33,349 nt of DNA from Beroe ovata (Eukaryota; Ctenophora; Nuda; Beroida; Beroidae), in assembly GCA_946803715.1 (NCBI GenBank), contig CAMPET010000019.1, positions 204,885-238,233 on the forward strand. The letters are read 5' to 3'. Below the pieces are notes generated by a model. That model did not search any database, was not told where the DNA came from, and was given only the letters and a program-made list of their open reading frames with translations. Positions 10,242 to 21,038 of this stretch are shown here, piece after piece. Position 1 is the first letter of the stretch. Every line of letters begins with the position of its first letter. A program made the translations under genes and the position numbers.

Positions 10242-10800
10242 GTCTGGCGATGCTAGACCGCTGATGCAAGCCGCGAAGCGGCTTGCGTCTGAGAATAAGT
10301 TTGCGCCGCGCGCGCGCAAAACGAAATTCTCGACAGGGTCTATCATCGATCGACAATCATAGATAGTATGAATAAAATGAATTTTTATAAAAATCGATCT
10401 GCAACTTTTTGGTAATTTGTTTGTTTTCACGTTGCGTGACCCAAATCTTTCGCGTGCCGCGCAAGACCTTTCAGTTTCAGAGTCAAATATATATATAACA
10501 TAACATATAAGGGCGCCTCATATTTATTCGGTGATCTGATTGACATGGACAATTTCCGCATACGTTGCGCGCGCTCCTATTTTGTTTTTGATCACAATTG
10601 TAGTGTTTTACGGCCTACCGTCGCGTCGGCGCCGCGCAAATGTTATTTTCCTGATCCGAGTTAAAATCCCGTAAGCGAGGATAGGGAGAAATTCTACAAA
10701 GAGCACAGCAGTCGTAGAAACTGAAAAACTTCTCAGATAACCACTCGCGCGGCGCGGGAGATTGGGTAACGCAGTGCTGCAGAACGTGACACGAATTTAA
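10242..10800 (-). repeat. CG-rich dispersed repeat (family R1), compound copy
   Basis: The 33 bp at 10242-10274 are exactly the reverse complement of 21733-21765. The copy continues with a run of alternating CG (gccgcgcgcgcgc), aaacgaaattctcgac and gacagggtctatcat, which are found in reverse order at 21590-21620. Further blocks at 10420-10480 and 10555-10800 carry the cgcgtgccgcgcaa and gggtaacgcagtg variants. Short inverted repeats are frequent. The minus-strand open frames at 10218-10430 and 10615-10803 come from the repeat. Confidence 0.7.
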
Positions 10801-11485
10801 CACATAATCATTATATATTTACTATTTTTTCGTATTTTGAATGAATTGCAACATATTTATTTTTCAACTTGACAGTGATTATGCCATTTTTCATTAATAC
10901 TTTGTTGTACATATTGATGATTCGCTTGTCACCAGGAAAGATAGGAAAATTCAATAAATAACTGTTGCTGGCTTTTAGGCTTTATGTCTGATCTACTGTC
11001 GGAACTAAGGAGATCTGAATGTACATGTTGATATATCGTTAAATAAGTGGATATGCTACTAAAATATAAAAGTTTCATTTCTTATCATTGATATCAAAAT
11101 AACAACTAATCTGTGTTGTGGCTGGCACAGCATGATCAATTCGAGGTATGTGGCTCAGAATATGTGCCTGGATATAGGCCACAGTTGGGATTTCTTTAGG
11201 TGGTAACCACTGGACATACAATGACAGGAGATATTGACTAAGCTGGATTCCCTTTTGATACAGGATTCCCTTTTGATGCTTAACTTAGAGGATGTTTTAA
11301 CAGTGGTAGGAATTGTTAGCAGAAATGATATCTAGTTAAATATGCACAGGAAGTAGCCATCTCATGATCATGTATATGTAATTGTATAATACCTTCTGGT
11401 GTGAGGGATATGTGTGATAATTACTGACTGCAGGGAGGGAGAGCTTGTCTTACGATAATTAATAGAAGTTAGCATGTGTTGTACT

Positions 11486-11525
<40 letters not shown>

Positions 11526-11816
11526 NTCTCTCTCTCTCTCTCTTTTGATATATATAAAACAGATGTATAATGTATATTTCAAAACAATAATATATAGTCT
11601 GGAAAGAGAGCTATCTCAAAAGAATGAATAGAAGGTATAAGCTGCTATAATCTTGCACTCCGGCACTATTATCAAAAATAGAGAGCAACTTGAGAAGATA
11701 TGATGCCCCGAGAGTTTTATTACAGTCAAAAAGTACTTTATTTTGACTGTTGCGTTGAACAATTGCTTCTGTCTTTATTTTATTGTTGGTTATTTTTTCA
11801 CAGTTTCAATAGAACT
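10801..11816. other. Spacer 5' of the IRF locus, with (CT)n microsatellite
   Basis: AT-rich DNA with no coding signal until 11817. A near-pure CT run lies at 11490-11543 and contains one ambiguous base (n) at 11526. An acceptor-like site (ttattttttcacag) ends at about 11806 and could mark a 5' UTR exon junction of the IRF-A transcript. Confidence 0.5.
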
Positions 11817-11870
11817 ATGCAGATACTCAATACACTATTAAAGTTATTTCCTAGCTCTATCCTATGTGTA

Positions 11871-12341
11871 ATGGGAACAACACAATTCATTGATTGGCTA
11901 AATGATCGCTTGGATAAAAAGGTCTTTCCTGGCTGTGTTTGGGTTGACAAAGGCCAGAAAGTGTTCAAGATTTCATGGCCACGGGCTGATAAGAGCATGA
12001 ATCCAGATAAACTTGGCATAATGTTTGATTGGTGGACGCACAAGTTTGGCAATACAAAGAATCACAACCAGCCTACAGCTATCAAGGGAAACTTCAGGTT
12101 AGGCATTCTCCCTCAAACATTAGTAATGCAAACTCATATCTCTGTGCATTTGTATTTCAGTCTGGGTAATTTGAATATTTAAAGAATAAACCTACATTAT
12201 CAGGTCATGTTTAAACAGTAAAGTACAGAATTCAGAAATAAAGAAGCTCCCCCACTTAAATGTTAGAGAGGGTGATTATGATTGGAAAGTCTTTCAATTC
12301 ACGGACGACAAGAAATCTACTAAACACACCAAACCGGAAAG
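11871..12341 (+). CDS. IRF-type DNA-binding domain, module A (2 exons, 3' partner unresolved)
   Basis: Exons are 11871-12097 and 12219-12341. The first ends TTC AG|GTTAGG and the second starts after ttaaacag, restoring Ser; the second ends GAA AG|GTGAGA in phase 2. Four of the five Trp of the IRF Trp cluster are visible: W9 (FIDWLNDRL), W24 (FPGCVWVDK), W36 (FKISWPRA) and W54/W55 (FDWWTHKFG). At the fifth position it has Ile (PTAIKGNF). The second exon supplies the rest of the fold, SKVQNSEIKKLPHLNVREGD and then YDWKVFQF, which matches the YKVYR end of IRF domains. IRF proteins bind GAAA-containing sites in the nucleus. An in-frame upstream ATG at 11817 would add 18 residues. No stop codon or polyadenylation site of its own was found, and the phase-2 donor fits exons at 13562 and 18152. 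The role in immunity is not provable from sequence. Confidence 0.8.
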
Positions 12342-12894
12342 GTGAGACGACTGTATTCTAGAGATATATGAAGAAGGGGCTACATATAATATATTCATGT
12401 TCTTTTTCGTCTCATTTTCTCTTTTGGTTTTTGTCAATCGTTCTGAAATTTAATCCACTTTTCGTCGAATCTCAAAAGCTCTGTGACGATAAAGGTTATA
12501 ATTGAATTAAGTTTCCATGATAAATACCTACGAAATCGAAAGTAAAAATGCATGACAACAGTATTTTTGTTCGATCATTTTGTTCACTTCTTTGCTCTCG
12601 CACGAAGAGTGTGCATGATCATGAATGCTGCGATTGTCTTACGTTAATTACACAAGTAAAACATAACAAGCTATGTGTTTGTTATCTCAGAAGCGAAAGT
12701 GTGCTCATTCAACGATAATCCGTAGAAAACTCTTCTTCCTCCTCTTTAAATTCACACTGTGCGCTGTGCTAGCTGACGAGGACTATCACTTGATTTTCGA
12801 TATCTCCTATGATTTCAAATCTATTGTGTATGAATTAAAGTTTTAAACTTGCTAAGAACATAAGTAGTGATCGCTTTACTACACTGTAGTGCTC

Positions 12895-15064
12895 ATGTCA
12901 CGTTCCCATCGTCCCAACACCCTGTTCATTGAGTGGTTGCGTGGTCACCTCGACAAGCGATCCTTCCCCGGGTGTGTTTGGGTCGACAAGAAGAGGGCAG
13001 AGTTCAAGATATTCTGGCCGAAAGCGTACAAGAACGTCTCCATGTCAGACATAGCAGTGATGTTAGCGTGGCAGAACCACAAGTTTGGTGACACCAAGAC
13101 ATTCAATGAGCCGACAGTGGTGAAGGGAAACTTTAGGAGTGTTATGTACAGTAAGAAGGGAGGGAAGAGTGGGGGGATACAGCCTCTGAACCGGCATTAC
13201 TCCTGCGAAGAGGAGAAATTGTGGAAGTATTATCAGTTTGTGGACACGCCCTCTCATGTTGATCATACTGTGTATGTGTTTACTAACTTATTGTGTGTCT
13301 ATACCCATCATAGTGATTTAGCTTAGTGTTAACTATAGAGTATGGTATAATTGGGGAGGGGGCACAAATTTCAGTAACATTATAGACCACCGAGATAGAA
13401 ACGATAAAAATCGAGAAAAGGTGTCACGTGACTCCTCCCCAACACAATACCATTCTCTATCAAAGTGTATCTGATGTGTGGTAACTGGTACCGGTGGTAC
13501 ATACACTGGTACCGTATGGTAACCCGGTGGTAACTTACCACTGACCAGCACTCTTTTTCAGACCACATCTGAAGAGGGACTTGGAGTCGAGGTAAATGTT
13601 ATTGCTTTTATTAAGTAAGGTACATGTTAAGTAAGGTAAATGTTGTTACTTTTGTTTCTCATTATTATTGCTATTACTCTTCTTCCTCATCATTACCCAT
13701 GTTACTTATCCCATTCCATTTTACATACCCCCACACAGACATACACAGACATACACGGACACAAACAGACACACACACACAGGTACACATATACTCACAC
13801 AAACTCACACACACCCACACGTAACCATGGTAACCCACGCGAAGTCCGCCGCAATTCTGGAGATATCCGATATCAAGTCCTCCTCCTTCCTCATCTTCCC
13901 CTGAGGACAGCTCTGTAAAAAGGGGACCAACTCTCAAAGTGCTCGTCAATCAGCCCTGTCGTCCAGCTAATCAGGTTTGTCTGTCTACTAGGTAAATGTT
14001 GTTTGTTTTTGTATGTAATATGTTTGTATCCGTCATTGAGTCACAGGTTTCCTTTGCCTGTGTCTGCAATATGCATGGGTATATCCGGTCTGTCTATAAC
14101 CTGGTAACGCAGTCTTTCGCAGTTGGTTAAGACCACTGTGCTTGCTGAAGAGGAAGAGGATGATGACAGTGTGTGCCCCACTCCCTTCACCACTCACTCG
14201 ACACCTTCATACAGCGCTAAAGTGAAACCCCAGCTACCTGTTGAGCCAACATTTCGAGTTGACAAATTCCGCAGACCCGTCATCGACCCCTTCTCCTCGG
14301 ACACGTCACGAACTCCGAGTGAGTCAGTGAGGGCGTTTCTCCCCCTCCTGGCAGCGAGTGTGAAAGAGGAAGGGGCGGAGAAGGGGGAGGGAAGCGGAGA
14401 GAGTGTACCACCCTCTTCAGAAATTCTATCCGAGTATTATCATATCCTCCATGATCGTAATGTGCACGACGTTTTGCGAGAACTCCTCAATAAGAAACCA
14501 CGACTCGATCAATCACCGTCGAGGGAAGGGACGGGGGTGTCAAGTGATGCGCAGGTGTCACGTCATTTACCGGTGTCGTCAGCTGATGAACAGGTGACTG
14601 ATCAGGTGCCAAGTACTCAGGTGTCAAATACCGATCAGGTGTCACATGATGAGACACTGGTGTCACGGGATAGCCAGGTGCCGCGAAGAATATCAGGGTC
14701 AAGTGACTCGCTGGTGTCAAATGGAGCAAATGTGTCATATCATGAGCCGGTGTCAAGAGACGCGCCGTTCTCAAGCGACACGAATGCGACCCGCACTCCA
14801 CTGGTGTCACACTCTGCAAAGGTGTCGAGTGAGGCTGGTAGAACAGCATTTCCGAAGGAGGAAAGTCTAATAACACCAGGATCGGATAACACAAACACCA
14901 TCGCATCCTTTCTACAGTACATTGCTAAGGAACTAGAGAAATTGCCATACGAGGCGCAGGAATGTGCAAAATCTGAGATATTTAGAATTATATCGGAACT
15001 GAAGAAACAGTCGATGATCATGATACCCCATCATTGGCAACTGCCTAGCAAGAGAAGTCCATGA
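12895..15064 (+). CDS. IRF DNA-binding domain fused to a C-terminal BESS-like motif (module B)
   Basis: Proposed exons are 12895-13271, 13562-13591, 13845-13974 (an alternative start at 13863 is also in phase) and 14123-15064, giving about 492 residues. The N-terminal IRF domain lies in one exon: W14 (FIEWLRGHL), W29 (FPGCVWVDKK), W41 (FKIFWPKA), W59 (LAWQNHKFG), Val at the fifth Trp position (PTVVKGNFRS), ending LWKYYQF. A Pro/Ser segment follows, then an acidic run (EEEEDDD) right after the last junction, a long Ser/Val/Asp-rich degenerate repeat, and at 442-474 a helix-forming segment (SFLQYIAKELEKL, PYEAQECAKSEIFRIISEL). This segment has the hydrophobic spacing of BESS motifs, which mediate protein contacts in MADF-BESS regulators. 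The protein is probably a nuclear transcription regulator. The third-exon acceptor is the weakest call; the last exon is a 313-codon open frame. Confidence 0.7.
13730..13821. repeat. (ACACAGACAT)n microsatellite in an IRF-B intron
   Basis: A compound AC/AGAC tract just before the third IRF-B exon. It lowers confidence in the acceptor site there, since the usual pyrimidine tract is missing. Confidence 0.85.
14535..14830 (+). repeat. Degenerate in-frame caggtgtca-type repeat in the IRF-B linker
   Basis: The motif caggtgtca and close variants (ctggtgtca, ccggtgtcg, caggtgcca) recur at spacings of 12-21 bp, nearly all multiples of 3, encoding x-V-S-x-D-type units (for example STQVSNTDQVSHDETLVSRD). 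It looks like a coding minisatellite expanded within a disordered linker. Confidence 0.65.
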
Positions 15065-16430
15065 AACTTCTATTTCTGGTTCATTTTGCAAATTCATGGT
15101 TGTGGCCCCAGACCCTTATATGTTAATATAGACCCCGGACCCTATCATTGACCCCAGAGCCTGATAATATTAGCTAATATAGATATGAAACTGTTTGTAA
15201 CAACATGGGCGCATCAGCCTACGTCATCAGTGATTATTGATCAAAATATTATCGAATGACTTGAAATAATTTTACCCGATTTCACCACCTATCAACCACA
15301 GTGTGGGTCCCACAAAGACACAGACACACACGGACGCAAGCACACACAGACACATACACACAGAAACAGACACATACCCACATACGCAAACACACACACA
15401 CACACTCAGACACACAAGCAAGCACACACACCCAGAGACATGTACACACAAACACACATATGCACAGTACACACCAATTTCCAAATCTCAGACACACACA
15501 CACACACATACGCATGAATCATTCATATGATCACACTTTGGAGACCCATGTACGATCAGCAGCACACACCACAACAACTACCCCCTGCCCTAGGAGCAGC
15601 TACAGTATTGGCTTATTACTGGAAAAACATGCTAATGAGCACCGCAATATTAGGCCCTTTCGAAGGTGCTTAATTAAAATCTAGGCTTGATTCTGGGTAC
15701 ACTGTGCAAAGTATCATCATACGGTATAGGATACCTTGTGAAGCAGATAATCAATGCGATTCACCAAGTGGGACCTAAGTGTTTATCAAACATGGGCTCA
15801 TGAGAATCGTCGTTTGAGGGAGACGAAAGCAAAACTACGTCCGCATTCCCCTTTCATCAAAATTTTGTGGAAAGACTGCGTTATTTTTCTGTGTCATGTT
15901 TCCCCTGAGATAGTCACGAGACGAATTGAATTTGCGGTTTGCAGTCGGTTAACGAGATTATGTGTGTGTTTGTGTGTGTGTGAGTGTGTGTGTGTGTGAG
16001 TGTGTGTGTGAGTGTGAGTGTATGTGTGAGTATGTGTGTGCCTGTGTGTGTATATGTGTGTGTGATCAGTGTATTATCAGCGAAACACGAAACCGTTAAT
16101 TTTTGTGCCCACTTTCGGCTTCTACGTTATCACACTTTATTTTTTATCAGAACTCGATCTGTAGCCGGGAATGCCAGCTCTGGAGTCGGTGGTATGTGAC
16201 TCATGTGACTCAAATGTGAGAGGGTATGTAACCCATGTTTGAGGGGCGAGAAAATGTGAAAGTTTGCGTTGAGTAGACGATAAGTGGCGTGTCTGAAAAC
16301 CCGTGAAGTTTACGTTATGGACTTCCCAGTGGATATGACAACACGATAGGCCAACTTAATCAAAGCAGGATCACCCTGAATGAGCTCCCTGCAGCAGTTC
16401 AGCTGCTCCCTGTAGAGTAGGAGAGATGAC
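15065..16430. other. Spacer with two microsatellites, no gene
   Basis: The region holds a compound AC microsatellite (15313-15506) and a GT microsatellite (15961-16066). Open frames across both strands here are low-complexity (Thr-His or Cys-Val) artefacts. Repeated gacccc / cccagacccc-like text follows the IRF-B stop (15100-15160). No polyadenylation signal for IRF-B was recognised. Confidence 0.6.
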
Positions 16431-16434
16431 TTTC

Positions 16435-16690
16435 ACCGATACTCAGATCAGAAACTCGAAGAAAATTTTTTGTTCCATTTTCATGCAAACATTACGCATT
16501 CCCATGTATTTTTGAACGCTGAATTGATTCCCGGTCGAATTTTGGCCATATAATGCTTCCCTGAGGAGCTGTTCGTCTGGTGACTTCTAACCTAAAATCT
16601 GAGAATAAATTAGAATTTTCTCCGATTTCCCGATGAGCTAGATCAAAAATTCCTCCGGATTCGAATTCTACGTCAAAAAAAGGTAGAAAA
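16435..16690 (+). repeat. Dispersed repeat family R2, copy 1
   Basis: About 255 bp containing ctcagatcagaaa, gaagaaaattttttg, ttttcatgcaaac, cccggtcgaattttggcc, gaggagctgttcgtctggtg, gatttcccgatgagctag and gaattctacgtcaaaaa in this order. The same block order is present in the copies at 16755, 24478 and (partly) 26470. No open frame is conserved, so it is probably a non-coding repeat. Confidence 0.75.
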
Positions 16691-16754
16691 GTGTGGAATT
16701 AATATACAAGTGTGGAGTATAAAAGTGTGGAGTATAAAAGTGCGGAGTCACTCA

Positions 16755-16945
16755 TTTCATTTTCACCGACAGTCGACACTCAGATCAGAAATTCGAAGAA
16801 AATTTTTTAACGCATTTTCATGCAAATACTACGCGTTCCCAGTTAATTTTGAACGCTGAATCGATTCTCAGACGAATTTTGGCCCTATATCGCTTCCTTG
16901 AGGAGCTGTCTGTTTGGTTACTTCTTACCTTATATCTTTAATCTC
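16755..16945 (+). repeat. Dispersed repeat family R2, copy 2 (3'-truncated)
   Basis: Shares ctcagatcagaaattcgaag, aaaattttttaacgc, ttttcatgcaaatactacg and gaggagctgtctgtttggtt with copy 1, then diverges. The copies lie head to tail about 65 bp apart, separated by three gtgtggag-like short repeats (16688-16748). Confidence 0.7.
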
Positions 16946-17800
16946 TCTATGATGATATCAAGGTAATAGAGAGAAGGCCAGATTATAATAGGGATGGCAA
17001 TACATTTCGTACCTTAAAATTCAATCCGACTCTTCGTACATCTCCGATCAGTGTTGCCAAATGCCAAATGTTGTCAAGCACTGTTATGTACTATATGGTA
17101 TGTCAAGTATTTTATTTTTTATGTTTCCGAGGGATTTTTAACTTTAATCAAGGATTTTTATGTATACATGATATGGTTTGTAATGCTTATTGTAATCATC
17201 TGATTTTTATACTGACGGCTAAATGATTATCCGGTATCCGAGCATTCATTATCCGTGTTATTCATTAACTACAGCTGATAGAGATGTCTAATGAATTTAG
17301 TCCCACGAATTCCACTATGATAGTTCTCTCTAGATTCCCGGCTAATCGTATTTTTAAAGTGCTATCGATTATCCATGTTTTGATGATGCTTTCAGATATT
17401 CTCGACTTACTGAATATTTAAAGATAATGCTAAAGGTTCATCTTTTCCGATATTTTCTGATTAAAATTTTTGGATGTGATTAATTCAAAATTTCTTGTGA
17501 GTAATTTTCAATACGAAGTAGGAACAGAGAATGTGCGACCAATTCGGTTTTTTGTTTAGCATCTCTCTGATACACTCATCTGATTTTCCCAAAAAAAATA
17601 AAGCTCAAAATTTCATAGGAGAAATGGTGGTGTCCCAGAGATTTGCTAAACAAGGAGTCGACGCGCACATGATACGAAGAGGTAAAATTATTTTGAGGAA
17701 TACAGTGTTTTACGATTGTCTATTTGTACTTGTCATTAAGTTAACTGTACACATAACTACATAATAATTCCACATTATCTTGCTCAATCCTCATACCGTT

Positions 17801-18140
17801 GGGTGTTGCTGAGCATAGCAACACCCAAAGCAACACATTGTTACTCTCATAGCAACACACCATCAGTCATAATACCCATAGCAGCACCCATAGCAACACT
17901 TCTTTGCACTCATAACAACACCATAACACCCATAACAACACTCATAGCAACACGCATAGCAACACATTGTTACTCTCATAGCAACACATCGTTACACCCG
18001 TAGCAACACCCTTAGCAGCACATTTTTGCATCCATAGCAACACGCACAGCAACACGTCGTTACACCCATAGCAACATCCTTAGCAATGCATCGTTACCGG
18101 TTAGACCCATAGCAACACATCGCTGCTCTCATAGCAACAT
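17801..18140 (+). repeat. (CATAGCAACACC)n minisatellite with terminal hairpin
   Basis: More than a dozen units of the type catagcaacaccc, with inserts such as attgttactct, run to within 11 bp of the splice acceptor of the first IAD exon. The block starts with an inverted pair, gggtgttgct (17801-17810) and agcaacaccc (17817-17826). Related tatagcaacc repeats occur in an ST13 intron near 8340-8395. Confidence 0.85.
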
Positions 18141-18151
18141 GTGTCTTTCAG

Positions 18152-21038
18152 TGTTGGCGAGTGTCCAGGAACTGAGAAATACGAGCCAGAAGAGCTGTAC
18201 CCTGAAACCCACATTGACGGAGAGTACAACGACGTGATAGACGGGACATTCAACTGGAGACTGCATATAAGGGTCAGTCTACGGACCCCAGGGTCCGGGG
18301 TCTGGGGAGCATCCTTCAGATCAGCTAACATGTTTGTCAATCCTGTTTATTTTAGAGGTTATTTCTAGAGGGGGCATAGGAGAGAGTGTGGTCATAAGAC
18401 GGCTTCTCTCTTCTCACAACTGATTGTTACAGGTGTTTAAGAAGGACCGAACTCTTATCCAAGAATACCTGTACGACTATGTAAATGAGGACCATGGCAA
18501 GAGAAAACTCCACTTCTTCATTTCCGGTATGAGTTCTCAATATTTTAACTCCCGCTCTCCCCTCTCTAATTTGCTGGAGTAACGGGTGTGGGCCATGTGC
18601 CTTGCTGTCAAGGACAGTGTCGGGCCCTTAATTGAATACGTTGTGCATGTGAACTATATCCTCCAGGAAATGAGTCGAGAATAAGGCATATGGAAAGTAT
18701 TTACAGATCACTGCTCCCAAATATCAATATTGAGGAGATTGTTTCCGTGCCCATAGACAGCAACAAGAATGAGTTCTTCTCTGCTAGATTCCCGTGCCCA
18801 ACTCGCGAGTTAGTATTGTGCTATGAGAGTACGAAAATGACATAAGCTTGTCCATTTATGTGAACTCCTGTTCAACCATCAAATACAGATTGGTACCCTA
18901 AATAGGAACCAAGACTCAATTGAATGAAATCTGTATTCGATTCGTGATACGCTCACTTTGGAGTACTTTGCTTAATACCTTTATAGTTTTTACTTTCATA
19001 AATCGTTTGAGAACATTCTCACGTACAGGGATCCCAACAAAACGACCACGATGCGAGAATTGTTCTGTCCTGGCTTCATATTGGAAGTGGACGATAATTT
19101 CAATGTATACATCACAAGGTGTGTTTGTGTGCTTGGTTGTGTGTGTGTGTACTGTGTGTGTTTGTATGTTTGTATGTTTGCAAGTGTGCATGTTAGTATG
19201 TGTGTGTGTGTTTCAGTGTTCACTTTGAGTGTACTGACAATTACTGATTGGATCAATGAATCAGGATGCTCCCTTTATTATTGCTAAATCTCCTCCTCTG
19301 TTACTGCGGATGGAAATTGTAATCATCTCGTATTGTTATCATCTCAGGATAAGTCAGAAGCGAATCCATTATGGTCACCAAGGCTCAACAGACACCTGGG
19401 TCCAATTGCTGTCTCCTAAACAGGGAGTAGGTAAGGGGTTGTCGGATATAATGTCTCCACTACACACTACACACACACACACACAGACACACACTCTTAC
19501 ACAGACACAGACATACACGTACACACACTCTGACACAGAGACACGCTGTCACTGACACAGTCACTGACACACAGACACAGTCACTGACACACAGAGAAAA
19601 ATACACACTCTGACACAGACACAGACACAGACACACAGACACAGTCACTGACACACATATAAACACACAATGGTGCCGTCACATATGACGCCATCACTCA
19701 GACACTCGCCTACATGGTCTCCACTCATTTCCATTTGCAGGCGGTCAACGACAGATGATATTCAGCTATCGGAAATTCGTTCACAGACACTATGTCTACT
19801 CACAGTATTTAGACGACAGTGAGTTAAAGTTGTACATGATGATAACTTTGCAAAGGAGGATGTCAGTGTATTAATACCCGGTGTTTCAGATACTGTAGGT
19901 AAAGCTGAAATAGAGATGATTCATCCAGTGGTTATCATGCCGGTCAGTGACAAACCGCCTCTCGGACAAAGTTACACTCAGGGACAGTTTTTCTTCGAAA
20001 TAGAGCATTTACCTGCCGCCAAACTGTACGAGGGGGTCCTCCAAAAACAGTGTTCAGTTCCTGCTGGTCCCAGTGTGAGTGTGTCTGTGTCTGTGTGTGT
20101 CTGTGTGTCTGTGTGTGTGTCTGTGTGTGTACTGTGTGTGTGTACTGTGTGTGTGTACTGTGTGTGTGTACTGTGTACTGTGTGTGTACTGTGTGTGTGT
20201 ACTGTGTGTGTCTGTCTGTGTGTGTGTCTGTGCGTACTGCGTGTGTGTCTGTTTTTGTGTATTATATATGATCCAAGAGTCACCTCGTTTCAGATAAGTG
20301 AAGATGTGGTTGACAAGCTTCTTGACTCAGTTAATGATCTAAATCTGAACCAAAGTCCGGCCGTATCATACATCCCTCATCATAACAACACTAACGCGGG
20401 TTACCATGGCGACGCGGCGGTCATGGCGTACCAATACGACAATCACGCCATGTTCCACCCACAGTACAGCTGTGTTAATTCTCCTCCAATGGAGGTTATC
20501 AACGGGGTGAAGGATGAAATGGGAGAATATCAGTCTAACTATTCGCCCATGATATCCCCCATCTCTCCTCACAGTGTCTACTCATTGGAAGGATCGGTTG
20601 TGGAGGAGGCATTTGGTGAGTTTATGCCCAGCAATGTTCTTCCTCGGTCCCCCCTCCTTAGTCACTCCCCAGTGACAGAATACGATTTCTGTTCAATTTT
20701 TGGCAAGACTACGCCTGAATGGGCGTCGTTTGTCGCCACTCTGGCTGTGTTCCGTCACGTGATGCTACCACATTTCTCAGTGGCTCAACAGGCTCAGCTC
20801 AGCAAGGAGGGTCTTCACGCGGGGAATTTGCCGGGCAATTTCATGTACAGGAACCTCAATGAAGCCAGCATCCCACCAGACAGTCCATACTCGCCATGGA
20901 GTGATGCTTCTACCATCGTGCCAGATGTGAGTGACAAAGTGTGTGATAAAATGTGTGTGATCAGGTGTGAGTCGTCAAGTGTCTGATAAAATATTACATT
21001 ACAACACTTCTCTACAATTTCAGGAGGGGAATTTGTGA
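18152..21038 (+). CDS. IRF-association-domain-like exons with long C-terminal tail (5' end unresolved)
   Basis: Nine exons with consistent phases: 18152-18272, 18433-18526, 18667-18808, 19029-19118, 19348-19430, 19741-19818, 19890-20074, 20294-20926 and 21024-21038 (TGA). They encode about 480 residues. The first exon requires a phase-2 donor and has no ATG. The N-terminal 250 residues resemble the IRF association domain (an SMAD-MH2-like fold). FNWRLHIRVFKKDRTL and, most tellingly, CPGFILEVDDNFNVYITRIS followed by QKRIHYG match the IRF pattern of a Leu-rich strand, then an Asn/Gly turn, then VYxxRxxQxRI. QMIFSYRKFV fits the following helix. The tail is rich in Ser, Pro, Tyr and Asn, as in a transactivation region. 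In IRFs this domain mediates dimerisation and partner binding. The best 5' partners are module A or B. IAD identity is probable rather than certain. Confidence 0.65.
19462..19665. repeat. Compound (ACACAGACAC)n microsatellite in an IAD intron
   Basis: A long AC/AGAC/CTGAC tract within the intron 19431-19740. A second, GT-rich tract at about 19130-19212 occupies the preceding intron. Confidence 0.85.
20075..20293 (+). repeat. GT-rich intron that is open in the reading frame
   Basis: This intron (donor AGT|GTGAGT, acceptor cgtttcag) consists mostly of tgtgtgtgtact and tgtgtctg units. Its length is 219 nt, divisible by 3, and it has no stop codon in the frame of the flanking exons, so reading continues uninterrupted from 19916 to 20986. 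If retained it would insert 73 residues, mostly Val, Cys and Ser. Confidence 0.7.

Noticed and set aside
13063-13266. Minus-strand open frames over the IRF-B exon
   Set aside because: They are antisense shadows of the IRF domain, which is strongly supported on the plus strand.
17531-17764. Candidate start exon for the association-domain module (VVSQRFAKQGVDAHMIRR with a GTAAAA donor)
   Set aside because: Its donor is phase 1, whereas the exon at 18152 needs phase 2, and no alternative donor fits.
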